NCBI RefSeq assembly: GCF_003001675.1 | Contig: NZ_PVYW01000010.1 | Coordinates: forward strand, 62,001-126,000 | Direction: 5' to 3' | DNA from: Cohnella sp. SGD-V74 | GTDB lineage: Bacteria; Bacillota; Bacilli; Paenibacillales; Paenibacillaceae | Length of the DNA: 64,000 nucleotides | Part shown: in pieces, positions 49,973 through 58,751 of the stretch | Layout of the letters: each line of letters opens with the position of its first letter | Position numbering within the stretch: the first letter of the stretch is position 1 | Notes under the pieces: generated by a model | Seen by the model: only the letters and a program-made list of their open reading frames with translations | The model's database searches: none | What the model was told of the DNA's origin: nothing | Position numbers and translations under genes: made by a program

Positions 49973-51136
49973 ATGAACGCATTTGAATGGTATAATCCGA
50001 CCAAGCTGGTCTTCGGAGCGGACAAGGTCGGACAGTTGGGGGAATTGATCGAACCCTACGGAAAGCGGATCTTGCTCGTATACGGCGGAGGAAGCATCAA
50101 GAAAACCGGACTGTACGACGATGTGATGTTCCAGCTCCGGGAAATTGGGGCGACGGTCCACGAGCTTTCCGGAGTCGAGCCGAACCCGCGTCTCTCCACG
50201 GTGAACCGGGGCATAGATATTTGCCGGACGGAGGACATCGAGTTTATCCTTGCGGTCGGAGGCGGAAGCGTGCTGGATGCATCGAAGGCGATCGCGGCGG
50301 GCGCCGTGTACAACGGCGACGTATGGGATTTCACGATCCGCAAGGCGGTCATTCAAGATGCGCTGCCGCTCGGGACTGTGCTGACGCTCGCGGCTACGGG
50401 CTCCGAAATGAACGGCAACGCCGTTATCACGAACTGGGAGACGAAGCAGAAAAGGGGACTCGGCAGCAAGCTGGTCTACCCTCGCTTTTCCATATTGGAT
50501 CCGAAGCTGACCTATACGGTACCCCGCGATCAGACGGTGAACGGGATCGTCGATATTATGTCGCACGTGTTCGAGCAGTATTTTACACTGACGACCGACA
50601 TTCCGCTTCAGGAGCGGCTTGCCGAATCCGTTCTGCTGACCGTCATCGAGAATGGGGAGAAAGCGCTGGAGGACGGGACGGACTACGACGCCCGAGCGAA
50701 CCTGCTGCTGGCGGGTACATACGCGCTGAACGGCACGCTGCCGAACGGAGTGACGACGGATTGGGCGACGCACGGCATCGAACATGAGGTGAGCGCTGTC
50801 TACGACATCGCGCACGGGGCCGGGCTGGCGATTTTGTTCCCGAACTGGATGAAATACGTGTACAAGGAGCGGATAAGCAAATTCGTACAGTACGCGGTGC
50901 GTATCTGGCAGATCGATCCGGCGGGAAAGAGTGACGACGAGATCGCGCTGGCAGGCATCGAGGCGACGAGAGCGTATTTCACACGGATCGGCGCTCCGGC
51001 GACGCTCGGGGAGGTCGGCATCAGCGACGAGCATCTGGAGCGGATGGCGGAAGAAGCGACGCGGTTCGGGCCGATCGGCTCGTTTAAGCTGCTGTCGCAG
51101 GACGACGTTCTGAGCATACTGAAAGCAAGCTTGTAA
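49973..51136 (+). CDS. Iron-containing alcohol dehydrogenase (butanol dehydrogenase-like)
   Basis: A 387-aa group III alcohol dehydrogenase, NAD(P)H-dependent. N-terminal [15 protein letters not shown], the nucleotide-binding [18 protein letters not shown] (about residues 92-109) and the metal-site region with [11 protein letters not shown] and [31 protein letters not shown] are present. It resembles YugJ/YugK and BdhA. RBS GGAGGG lies 12 nt upstream. It could detoxify aldehydes or act in fermentation. It is followed by the AlkD-like gene without a terminator. Confidence 0.93.
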   Translation: MNAFEWYNPTKLVFGADKVGQLGELIEPYGKRILLVYGGGSIKKTGLYDDVMFQLREIGATVHELSGVEPNPRLSTVNRGIDICRTEDIEFILAVGGGSVLDASKAIAAGAVYNGDVWDFTIRKAVIQDALPLGTVLTLAATGSEMNGNAVITNWETKQKRGLGSKLVYPRFSILDPKLTYTVPRDQTVNGIVDIMSHVFEQYFTLTTDIPLQERLAESVLLTVIENGEKALEDGTDYDARANLLLAGTYALNGTLPNGVTTDWATHGIEHEVSAVYDIAHGAGLAILFPNWMKYVYKERISKFVQYAVRIWQIDPAGKSDDEIALAGIEATRAYFTRIGAPATLGEVGISDEHLERMAEEATRFGPIGSFKLLSQDDVLSILKASL

Positions 51137-51205
51137 TCTCAATAAGACGGAGGCGTTCCGCGGCGCGGCCGGGGGACGTCTCTTCGATATGTGGAGGAAG
51201 CAAAG

Positions 51206-51919
51206 ATGGCGCTGACATTGGACGAAGTGATGGGCAAGCTGGAGGAAATGGGAACGGAGCAGACGAAGAAAACGTTCCTGAGACACGGGGCGAGCGAGCC
51301 TCTGTTCGGCGTGAAAGTGGGAGATCTGAAGAAGCTGGTCAAAGACGTGAAAAAGGATCAGCAGCTGGCCCGCGACCTCTACGAGACGGGCAACTACGAT
51401 GCGATGTATTTGGCGGGACTGACCGTCGATCCGCGGACGGCGACCCGAGAGATGCTGCAGCAGTGGGTACGTAAGGCTTATTGGCACGCTGTCGCCGAAT
51501 ATACCGTTGCCGGGGTAGCCGCCGAGAGTCCGTTCGCGCTGGAGCTGGCCAGAGAGTGGATCGATTCGCCGGAGGAGCTGATCGCGACCTGCGGGTGGAG
51601 CACGTACGCCAACTATGTCTCCATCACGCCCGACGAGCGCTTGGATCTGGAGGAGATAAAGGCCTATTTGCATCGCATTGGAAACGTCATTCACGAGGAG
51701 CGCAACTGGGTTCGGTATACAATGAATGGCTTCGTCATTGCGGCAGGCTGCTACGTGGCGCCGCTGAGCGAGGAAGCGGAACGCGTCGCCGGTAAGATCG
51801 GCCAAGTGCAGGTGAACGTCGGACAGACGGCGTGCAAGGTGCCGCTCGCCACCGATTATATCGTCAAAGTGCTGGAAGCGGGCAAAACCGGAAGGAAAAG
51901 AAAAACCTGTATTTGTTAA
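51206..51919 (+). CDS. DNA alkylation repair protein (AlkD-like HEAT-repeat)
   Basis: A 237-aa protein of the DNA alkylation repair family, built of helical HEAT-like repeats. Family signs are ASEPLFGVKVGDLKKLVK near residues 29-46, YETGNYDAMYLAGLTVD and ATCGWSTYANYVS. The typical AlkD catalytic Trp/Asp pattern could not be confirmed by eye. ATG 51206 has GGAGG 8 nt upstream and is preferred to 51191. It may remove bulky or cationic alkylated bases without base flipping. Confidence 0.8.
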   Translation: MALTLDEVMGKLEEMGTEQTKKTFLRHGASEPLFGVKVGDLKKLVKDVKKDQQLARDLYETGNYDAMYLAGLTVDPRTATREMLQQWVRKAYWHAVAEYTVAGVAAESPFALELAREWIDSPEELIATCGWSTYANYVSITPDERLDLEEIKAYLHRIGNVIHEERNWVRYTMNGFVIAAGCYVAPLSEEAERVAGKIGQVQVNVGQTACKVPLATDYIVKVLEAGKTGRKRKTCIC

Positions 51920-52033
51920 CGTCCGAGCCGAAAAAACAACGGATAATCCGTCAATTGTCGAATATATAGAAGGAAAAGGCAGACCGTTTGTTGAATGCGT
52001 TTACATTCGAAGTTGGCGGAGGGTGTTGTGTCG

Positions 52034-53320
52034 ATGCGGCAAAGATTTGTGAATACCCCGATGATGTACGCATTCGGGATGCTGGCCATGATGATTCCGA
52101 GCCAGGCGTTCAGTACGTTTTACAGCTATTATTATGTGGATAAGCTTGGCCTTGGCCTTGGACTGGCGACGCTGGCCCGCACGATTTTTATGATCTGGGA
52201 TGCGGTTAACCAGCCGCTGTTCGGCTACTGGTCCGATCGGACCAAATCCAAGTATGGACGCCGGAGACCGTGGATTTTCATCGCAATTCCGTTTTTTGCG
52301 CTGGCGTTCATCATGGTGTTTTCTCCTCCGGAGAGCCTATCCGAGATGGGGCTGTTTACGTGGTTCCTGATCGCGCTCATCTTCTACGAGGCGGTGGCGA
52401 CCGTGATCTGGGTCAACTACGGCGCGTTGTTCGCCGAGCTGTTCCGGGGAGATCGAGTTCGCGCCAAGGCATCCGCCGTTCAGCAAGGGTTTCAGATCGT
52501 GGCGCTGCTGATCGGGACGGCGGCGACGCCTTTTCTGTACAATGCGATGGGCTTCAGCAATATGGCGATTGTGTATGCGGTAATGTTTGCCGCGCTTATG
52601 CTCATCTGTTTGCGGTTTGTGAGAGAGGACCCGGAAGCGAGCGCCGCCCCGCAGCCCAAGCTGAAAGAGGCGTTCAAAGAAACGCTCAGCAATAAGCCGT
52701 TCTGGCTGGTCAACCTGGCGAATTCGTTCGCGCAGACGGTTAACGGCTTGCTTAGCGCTACGATCCCCTTTTACGCCAAGTATGTACTGAAGATTCCCGA
52801 GGCCCAAAATACGATACTGCTGGCTTCCGTCTTCGTGTCCGTCATTCCGCTCGTCGCCGTCTGGTACTGGCTGCTGCGCCGGATGGACCCGGTCAAAGGC
52901 TGGAGGCTGTCGTTCATCGCATACGCGCTGTCCGTTATTCCGCTCTGGTTCGGCACGGGCTTGATCAGCGGCGTTATCGCGGGAGTGATCGTCGGCTTCG
53001 GGCTGGCCGGCTTCCTGGTCTCGCCTCCGATGGTCAACAGCAACATTATAGACATGGACGCGGAAAAAACGGGCAGCAGGCGGGAAGGCATCTATACGGC
53101 GGTCAGCGGTTTTATTATTCGTTCAAGCGGCTTGATTTCGGTGGTGGCTTTCTGGATCGTCGGCATTATTTTCGGCTACGAGAGCGGGGACAATCCCGGA
53201 CCCGATCCGGAGAAAACCTTCCGCTATTTGATTAGCGTCGTTCCGCTGATATTGCTGACGTTCTCGATCGTGATTTCTTACTTCGTGAAAATAGAGAGGA
53301 AGCCCGCAAATGAGTCCTAA
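52034..53320 (+). CDS. GPH-family cation:sugar symporter
   Basis: A 428-aa glycoside-pentoside-hexuronide symporter of the MFS superfamily with about 12 hydrophobic segments. The diagnostic loop is GYWSDRTKSKYGRRRPWIFIAIP (about residues 58-80). VNYGALFAELFRGDRVRAKASAVQQGFQ follows after TM4. GGAGGG lies 10 nt before ATG 52034. It overlaps the ChbG-like gene by 11 bp, so it likely imports the oligosaccharide or its product handled by that deacetylase. Confidence 0.9.
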   Translation: MRQRFVNTPMMYAFGMLAMMIPSQAFSTFYSYYYVDKLGLGLGLATLARTIFMIWDAVNQPLFGYWSDRTKSKYGRRRPWIFIAIPFFALAFIMVFSPPESLSEMGLFTWFLIALIFYEAVATVIWVNYGALFAELFRGDRVRAKASAVQQGFQIVALLIGTAATPFLYNAMGFSNMAIVYAVMFAALMLICLRFVREDPEASAAPQPKLKEAFKETLSNKPFWLVNLANSFAQTVNGLLSATIPFYAKYVLKIPEAQNTILLASVFVSVIPLVAVWYWLLRRMDPVKGWRLSFIAYALSVIPLWFGTGLISGVIAGVIVGFGLAGFLVSPPMVNSNIIDMDAEKTGSRREGIYTAVSGFIIRSSGLISVVAFWIVGIIFGYESGDNPGPDPEKTFRYLISVVPLILLTFSIVISYFVKIERKPANES

Positions 53321-54227
53321 GTATCTCGTCATCAACTGCGACGATTTCGGCCAGAGCAGGCCGATGAACGAAGCGATCATGCATCTGCTGGAAGAGCGGC
53401 GAGTGTCCTCGGCGACGATTATGGCGCCAGCCCCCGGCTTCGAGGAGGCGGCGGAATGGTGCAGACGCAGAGGGCAGACCAATGTCGGACTGCATTTGAC
53501 GCTGACGAGCGAGTTCGACGCTGTTCGCTGGTCCAGCCTGACCGGGCACCCTTCGCTCCACGACGAGAGCGGCCATATGCATAAGACGGTCGAAGCCTTC
53601 GAACGCCATGCCGATACGGAGGCCGTTCTGAAGGAACTGCACGCCCAATACGAGAAAGCTGTCCGGTCCGGCCTGCGGCTGAGCCACGCGGACAATCATA
53701 TGGGCAGCCTGTACGGCACCGCGACGGGCCGAAGCCACATCCCGCACGCGCTTAAGCTGTGCGCCAAGTGGAAGCTGCCCTTCCGCCTCTTCCGCAAAGT
53801 CCATCCGGGCGATCCGCTGCTCTCCGGCATTCCGGGGGTCGAGCGCGCGGCGGCCAAGGCTTCGGCAGTGGCCGGTCTGCTGGGCGTGGCGATTCCCGAC
53901 TATTTGCTGTCGCATGCTTTTCACGTCCAAGAGGGGGAAACCTACGAGCGGTTCAAAGAGGAGCTGATCGGCAAGCTCTACGACCTGCCCGAGGGGATCA
54001 GCGAGACGTACATACATCCCGCCGCGGAAGACGCTCATATGCAAGAGAACGTGCCGCATTGGGAGAAACGGGTGTGGGAGTACCGTCTGATGCTGGACGA
54101 TGACTTCTCCTATGCGATTCGAGACGCCGGCGTGACACTGACCGACTACGGGCATGTCCGCAAGCATGGCAGAGCTTCGAGGCTGGGCTCGGTGTTGGCG
54201 CTGACGCGGGAACTGTTGAAAAAATAA
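53310..54227 (+). CDS. ChbG/YdjC-family carbohydrate deacetylase
   Basis: A 305-aa YdjC-like deacetylase. Metal and catalytic motifs are INCDDFGQSRPMNEAI (Asp-Asp, residues 8-23), NVGLHLTLTSEF (His), SHADNHMGSLY (His-x3-His, about residues 130-140) and SETYIHPA. Characterised members remove an acetyl group from chitobiose 6-phosphate or diacetylchitobiose. It is coupled to the GPH symporter. A 220-bp palindromic element begins 2 bp after its stop codon. Confidence 0.9.
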   Translation: MSPKYLVINCDDFGQSRPMNEAIMHLLEERRVSSATIMAPAPGFEEAAEWCRRRGQTNVGLHLTLTSEFDAVRWSSLTGHPSLHDESGHMHKTVEAFERHADTEAVLKELHAQYEKAVRSGLRLSHADNHMGSLYGTATGRSHIPHALKLCAKWKLPFRLFRKVHPGDPLLSGIPGVERAAAKASAVAGLLGVAIPDYLLSHAFHVQEGETYERFKEELIGKLYDLPEGISETYIHPAAEDAHMQENVPHWEKRVWEYRLMLDDDFSYAIRDAGVTLTDYGHVRKHGRASRLGSVLALTRELLKK

Positions 54228-54228
54228 A

Positions 54229-54448
54229 GAAGAGGCCGTCCATAAGTGAGGAAGTACAAGATTATCGATGAAAAAGAAGGGCATCTATCTCCTGGAGACT
54301 GCCTCATACGGTCCTGAAATCACCTATTCACGGGTTTACCGTTCCCATTTCAGGATCGTATAGCATCGGAAGGAGATAGATGCCTATTACCATACATCCA
54401 TCGATAATCGTTAGGTACAACTCTGTTTACTTATGCGACAGCCTCTTC
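54229..54448. mobile_element. 220-bp near-perfect palindromic element
   Basis: Outer ends GAAGAGGC (54229-54236) and GCCTCTTC (54441-54448) are perfect inverted repeats. Further pairings inward include CATAAGT/ACTTATG, GATTATCGATG/CATCGATAATC, GGCATCTATCTCC/GGAGATAGATGCC and TCCTGAAAT/ATTTCAGGA. The single-strand RNA could form a hairpin of about 95 bp with a 26-nt loop. No target duplication is seen. It may be a MITE or relic IS ends, and it also separates convergent genes as a terminator. Confidence 0.75.
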
Positions 54449-54450
54449 AT

Positions 54451-55422
54451 TCAAGGATCGAGAGACAGGTCGCGGAGCAGCTTTTCGCTGCTTCGTTCCA
54501 GCACGAGCGGGTAGAGCGCAGCTTTTTCCGGGGCCAGCGAGCGCAGCTCGTCATATGCGGCGGACGAAGCGTAGACGCGGTCGGCGTGACCGACGATCTT
54601 CCGCAGAGCTTCGAGGTTGTCGGTACCCCCAACGTCGCTGGCGATATGGGTCAATCCGGCTTCGGCTACCCGGTCGGCCATCCACTGTCCGCCCTGCCGG
54701 CCGAGACAGACGAAAGCAATCCGGCTTCCGGCGTCCATCCGGGCAATCTCCAGCAGCACCGGCGGAGAGGCCGCCGCCCCGATCGTCAGCAAAGGAACGT
54801 TAACCCCTTCCAGCAGTCCGCGCACCTCATCCACATGATTCAACGTTGTGACCACTGCATCCGCTCGCCCAGCCGCCCCGGCAAGAATGTCCGCCCGTCC
54901 GGCGATTTCCTCCAGGAACAGCACGTTTACCACCGCTTGAGCCTCTTTCTCGACCTGCTCCCGATAGAAGGGATGGTCGTGCCCGCGGCATTCGACGAAC
55001 AGCAGCTTCCGCTTGCCGTCCGAAGCCGCAGACTTTCCGAACAGCCGCGCGAACGCCAGTCCGGCGAGCGCAAGCTCGTCCGGGGAGATTCCGTTCTCTT
55101 CGGCTTCCTGCATTGTTTTCAAGAGCAGCTCGCGCATCGCTTGCCGCTTGCGGATCAGCGTCTCCGCAGCGGGGCCGGCCAATACTTGCGTGCCGCGTCC
55201 CTTTTTGCCCGAGACGAGACCTTCCTCGCGAAGCTGCGCATAGACAAGGTTCACCGTGTTGCGATTAACCTGCAGCGCGTCCGCCAATTGGCCCGCCGGA
55301 GGAAGCAGCTCTCCCGGGCGAATGGCGCCGATGCCGATCAGCCATTTCAGCTGCTCCTTGATCTGGACGTTGATGGAGTAGGAAAATTCGGGATCCGCTT
55401 GCAGGCGGATGTCATTGTTCAT
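54451..55422 (-). CDS. GntR-family regulator (YtrA-like HTH with unknown C-domain)
   Basis: A 323-aa regulator. The winged helix occupies residues 15-82 (SYSINVQIKEQLKWLIGIGAIRPGELLPPAGQLADALQVNRNTVNLVYAQLREEGLV). The C-terminal domain (about residues 130-320) is alpha/beta and could be a substrate-binding-like Rossmann fold, but it is not UTRA or FCD. It is divergent from the HPP-family gene, and a 14-bp palindrome lies in the shared promoter. Confidence 0.85.
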   Translation of the reverse strand: MNNDIRLQADPEFSYSINVQIKEQLKWLIGIGAIRPGELLPPAGQLADALQVNRNTVNLVYAQLREEGLVSGKKGRGTQVLAGPAAETLIRKRQAMRELLLKTMQEAEENGISPDELALAGLAFARLFGKSAASDGKRKLLFVECRGHDHPFYREQVEKEAQAVVNVLFLEEIAGRADILAGAAGRADAVVTTLNHVDEVRGLLEGVNVPLLTIGAAASPPVLLEIARMDAGSRIAFVCLGRQGGQWMADRVAEAGLTHIASDVGGTDNLEALRKIVGHADRVYASSAAYDELRSLAPEKAALYPLVLERSSEKLLRDLSLDP

Positions 55423-55529
55423 CTCGGACGCCCCCGTTCGATGGTAGTCGAGTTAGTCTTATTATACACGCGCGGAACGGAATAGGGATAATTAAATGTC
55501 TATTTGACTAGTCATTTAGGATAAATTTA

Positions 55530-55559
55530 TTGACAAAAGACTATTTAAATAGTTATATA
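55530..55559 (+). promoter_or_regulatory. HPP gene promoter with palindromic operator
   Basis: TTGACA (55530-55535) with a -10 near TTATAT/TATATA (55553-55559). ACTATTTAAATAGT (55540-55553) is a perfect 14-bp palindrome in the spacer, and a related half-site ATTATTTTAATAGT follows downstream (55562-55575). A GntR operator is likely. Confidence 0.65.
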
Positions 55560-55592
55560 TGATTATTTTAATAGTTATTTGAGGTGGCGACG

Positions 55593-56114
55593 GTGAAGAA
55601 GAGCTTGCAGAATTACTTGGGAAAAATGTCCGGTTCGGGACGCAGTCCGCTCAAAGTCGTTCCTCGAACGGCGGCGGTCGGTTTGCTGGGAGGATTTATC
55701 GCGATCGGATTGCTGGCGCTGCTGGGCGATTCCACTGCCTCGATCTGGCTGATGGCTCCGTTCGGGGCAAGCTGCGTACTGGCTTTCGGCCTGTGGGACG
55801 CGCCGCTCTCGCAGCCTCGCAACATCGTCGGAGGTCATCTGGTATCCAGCGCGGTCGGCTTGGTGCTGCTGCACGCTTTCGGTCAAGCCGGGTGGGTCGT
55901 CGCCCTGGGAGTGGCGCTGGCCATAGCGCTCATGCACTTGACCCGCACGACGCATCCTCCTGCCGGAGCCGATCCGATCGTCGTCATCCTGGCCGGGGAG
56001 TCCTGGGCCTTCCTGCTCGATCCCGTGCTGGCGGGCTCCGCGGCGATCGTGCTGACCGCGCTGCTCGTGAACAATCTGGACTCCCGGCGCAAGTACCCGA
56101 CCTTCTGGCTGTGA
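55593..56114 (+). CDS. HPP family membrane protein
   Basis: A 173-aa protein with four hydrophobic helices. The family motif RTTHPPAGADPIVVIL (about residues 126-141) contains the HPP signature, and WLMAPFGASCVLAFGL is the other conserved segment. Plant and cyanobacterial relatives transport nitrite; the role here is unknown. GTG 55593 has GAGG 8 nt upstream. A GntR gene is divergent and may regulate it. A MITE follows. Confidence 0.9.
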   Translation: MKKSLQNYLGKMSGSGRSPLKVVPRTAAVGLLGGFIAIGLLALLGDSTASIWLMAPFGASCVLAFGLWDAPLSQPRNIVGGHLVSSAVGLVLLHAFGQAGWVVALGVALAIALMHLTRTTHPPAGADPIVVILAGESWAFLLDPVLAGSAAIVLTALLVNNLDSRRKYPTFWL

Positions 56115-56147
56115 GCCGTATAAATTTTCCAAGGAGAGGACAACGTA

Positions 56148-56297
56148 GGGCGTGTATGCATACTCCGAGGATAGCAGGTATTGCCGAATTTTCGTTCCAT
56201 GCAAGGAACTTTTGTGAAGGCGTACCGGAGGTGCGTCAAGCAAAAGTGACGCAGCAGGGGATGATAGATGCCTCTGAGCGGGTTTGCATACACGCCC
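56148..56297. mobile_element. MITE copy 3 (GGGCGTGT family, reverse orientation)
   Basis: 150 bp, from GGGCGTGTATGCATAC to TTTGCATACACGCCC, flanked by TA at 56146-56147 and 56298-56299. Inverted relative to copies 1 and 2. It lies between the HPP gene and the beta-propeller gene and could affect expression of the latter. Confidence 0.9.
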
Positions 56298-56356
56298 TAG
56301 GACGGTTAAGCGAATTCGGCCGTTCGCGCGGAAATTTCTAAGGGAGATGAAACGGA

Positions 56357-57598
56357 ATGCTCGTACGTTTTGGGAAACTGCAAGGGATAGCGGTTCTGCT
56401 CTCGGCGCTGTTCCTCTTGCTCGGATCGTCGGTTGTCGCGGAGGCTGAGCCTAGAGAAACTCTGAAAGCGGCGTTCGTGCGAGACGGGGATTTGTGGATC
56501 AGAAGCGGCGGCACGGAACGGCGATTGACCGAAGGAAAACAGGTTTCTCGGCCGCAATGGTCGTTCGACGGAGAGTGGATCGCTTACCAGGAGGGCGAGG
56601 AAACGCCGAATCTCAAACTGTGGCACGTGACTTCGGGGAACAGCCTGGCCGTATTTGCCGAGGGACTTGCGGATTTTCAATGGTCTCCGGATCGCAATGA
56701 GCTGGCCTATACGGCAGATCGCAAGCTCAATACGGTCCGACCGGATCGAGAAGCCGGCTCCAAGACGGTCGCGGAAGGTATCGGCAGCTTTTCTTGGCTG
56801 CCCGAAGGAAACGGATTTATCGCTTCTTCGGCCGTGAGCCTGCTGCCGGATGGCTGGGAGCGTGTGCGGATTTTGAAGATCCCGCTGGCGGGGGAGGCGG
56901 AGACGCTGTACACGCTGCCGCAGGCTTCCGACGACTTCTTCGCCGTCGGCACGAGCGGCTTCAAGTACTCGCCTTCAGGCAAGTGGATTGCGTTCCTGGC
57001 GACGCCGACCGCTTCTCTGTCTGCGGACGGCAACTACTTATGCTTGTTGTCCTCGGACGGAACGAGCTTCCACGCGGTCGATCAGATGCTGAACCGCGGC
57101 GAGTGGTTCCAGTGGGCGAACCGGGAAGATACGCTGGCTTATATCGCCGGCGTCGGGCGGGAAGTGTCCCGCAATAAGGTTCTTAAGACGGTGAGAATAC
57201 CGGCATCCGGCAAACCGGCGTCGTATACGCCTAAGGGCTTCGTGGATCAAGGGTTCGCATGGGCGGGAGCGGACCGCATTATCGCTTCCAGGGCGAAGGA
57301 GTACGAAGGCGAGGGCGGGATCGACAGCTGGCCGCTGCCCAAGCTGGTCGAGATCCGCTTGCAGGGCAATCGCGCCAGCTCGGTAACGGAGCCTCCGCAA
57401 GGCTACGGGGACTTCGCTCCGCAGTTTTTTCCCCGGGAGCAGCGGCTGGTCTGGGTGAGGTCCAACCGTAATCAAGCCGACGCGCTGATCTCGGGACGCG
57501 GCGGAAAGCATCCTTCCGTCTGGATCAAAAATATCGGCTCGGGAAGACAGTATTACGGTTACGGGAATTGGGGAGAGGTTCTGTCCGTGTACGGCTGA
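56357..57598 (+). CDS. Exported TolB-like beta-propeller protein
   Basis: A 413-aa protein with a signal peptide (LQGIAVLLSALFLLLGSSVVAEAEP, cleavage near residue 31). Repeated WD40/TolB-like blades follow: PQWSFDGEWIAYQEG, FQWSPDRNELAYTAD, FSWLPEGNGFIASS, FKYSPSGKWIAFLAT, FQWANREDTLAYIAG and FAPQFFPREQRLVWVRS. No catalytic domain is attached. It probably acts as a surface or extracellular binding protein. A MITE ends 60 bp upstream, so its promoter may lie in or near that element. Confidence 0.82.
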   Translation: MLVRFGKLQGIAVLLSALFLLLGSSVVAEAEPRETLKAAFVRDGDLWIRSGGTERRLTEGKQVSRPQWSFDGEWIAYQEGEETPNLKLWHVTSGNSLAVFAEGLADFQWSPDRNELAYTADRKLNTVRPDREAGSKTVAEGIGSFSWLPEGNGFIASSAVSLLPDGWERVRILKIPLAGEAETLYTLPQASDDFFAVGTSGFKYSPSGKWIAFLATPTASLSADGNYLCLLSSDGTSFHAVDQMLNRGEWFQWANREDTLAYIAGVGREVSRNKVLKTVRIPASGKPASYTPKGFVDQGFAWAGADRIIASRAKEYEGEGGIDSWPLPKLVEIRLQGNRASSVTEPPQGYGDFAPQFFPREQRLVWVRSNRNQADALISGRGGKHPSVWIKNIGSGRQYYGYGNWGEVLSVYG

Positions 57599-57611
57599 TC
57601 GGGAGCGAAGG

Positions 57612-58595
57612 TCACTTGCGCTCCAGAGTCTCCGACGATTCGTCCCAGCGCCATACTTCCTTCGAGCCGTACAGATGGACGCCTCCGAGCCACAGATCGA
57701 TTCCGTTCAGCGTTATCCGGTCCTCTTCGCCCTTCAGCGCCTTGGCGCCTGTATCCGTCAGGCGAATACGGGCATGCTGAAATTCCGGAGACATTGCCGC
57801 GAACGTCGGGAAGCGAACGATAGGCTGCACGGCAATGAGCGGATGCTGACCTTGAATCATTCCGGCAAGATACAGCCAATATTGCAAATCTCCCATGCCC
57901 AGGAGGCTAAGCCGGTCGGAAACGAGCCGGAACAGCTCGAGCGGAGCGTCCACGCCGTCGCGAAGGGCTTCCAAAGTCGCTTGCTCCACAATGCCAAGAC
58001 CGTTGCGAACGGAAGGGTAGCGGGCCAAATGAATGCGGAAAGCGGAGCGAAGGTATGGAAGCGCCTCGGTGTCTTGCCGCAGGAAGTCGGCCAGCGAGCG
58101 AGGATCGGCCGAGGCATACGCTTCCCAGGCCTCGCTGCCAAGGCGGAGTTCCTCCGGTTGAATCTCATGGCGTGCATCCGCGAGCGGAATGAGCTGCTCC
58201 GGCAAGAGCTGGCCCAGACCATGAAACGGCTCGAAGCCCGGATATTCCCCGATGCAGACGAGGCTCAGCCGGGTTCGCCCGAGCGGCCGCCGTTCAAATT
58301 CGTGAAGCAGGCGGATAAGCATCGTTTGATCGAAGAGATCGTGCTCGAACCAGAGCACGATCTCTTCATGTTCGGTCGCTTGTTCGAAAGCGAGCGTCTG
58401 CTCCGCAAGACCGGCTTTCCAATGGTCTGGAGGAATGCCTAACGCCTCGGTCATATACGCGGTGCGGGCTTCATGGCGGGGGTCGGCGAAGATAGGACCT
58501 TCCGTATACAGCTCTCTCCAGACGAGAACATCCCCCTGGATTCCTCCGCGTCTCAGGCTGTCCCCGACGTGGTCTCCGTTGACGATATGCAGCAT
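57612..58595 (-). CDS. DUF1835 domain-containing protein
   Basis: A 327-aa protein of the DUF1835 family (often with DUF3658). The opening LHIVNGDHVGDSLRRGGIQGDVLVWRELYTEGPI and IVLWFEHDLFDQTMLIRLLHEF are characteristic. Function is unknown and no signal or membrane segment is seen. ATG 58595 with GGAAGGGAG upstream is chosen; the open frame continues to 59681 only as a shadow of the Gly-rich gene on the other strand. Confidence 0.85.
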   Translation of the reverse strand: MLHIVNGDHVGDSLRRGGIQGDVLVWRELYTEGPIFADPRHEARTAYMTEALGIPPDHWKAGLAEQTLAFEQATEHEEIVLWFEHDLFDQTMLIRLLHEFERRPLGRTRLSLVCIGEYPGFEPFHGLGQLLPEQLIPLADARHEIQPEELRLGSEAWEAYASADPRSLADFLRQDTEALPYLRSAFRIHLARYPSVRNGLGIVEQATLEALRDGVDAPLELFRLVSDRLSLLGMGDLQYWLYLAGMIQGQHPLIAVQPIVRFPTFAAMSPEFQHARIRLTDTGAKALKGEEDRITLNGIDLWLGGVHLYGSKEVWRWDESSETLERK

Positions 58596-58751
58596 CGCGG
58601 CTCCCTTCCGCGCCGCCCTTCGGCGGCTCTCGTTTTTACCCATTATCCGACCTGAACCGGCGGAAAGCAAGGCGTCTTTCCCTGAATAATCAGGCGATTT
58701 TGGGAATAGTAAGAACGATTCGAAATCACCGAAATGGCAAGGAGGATGCAC

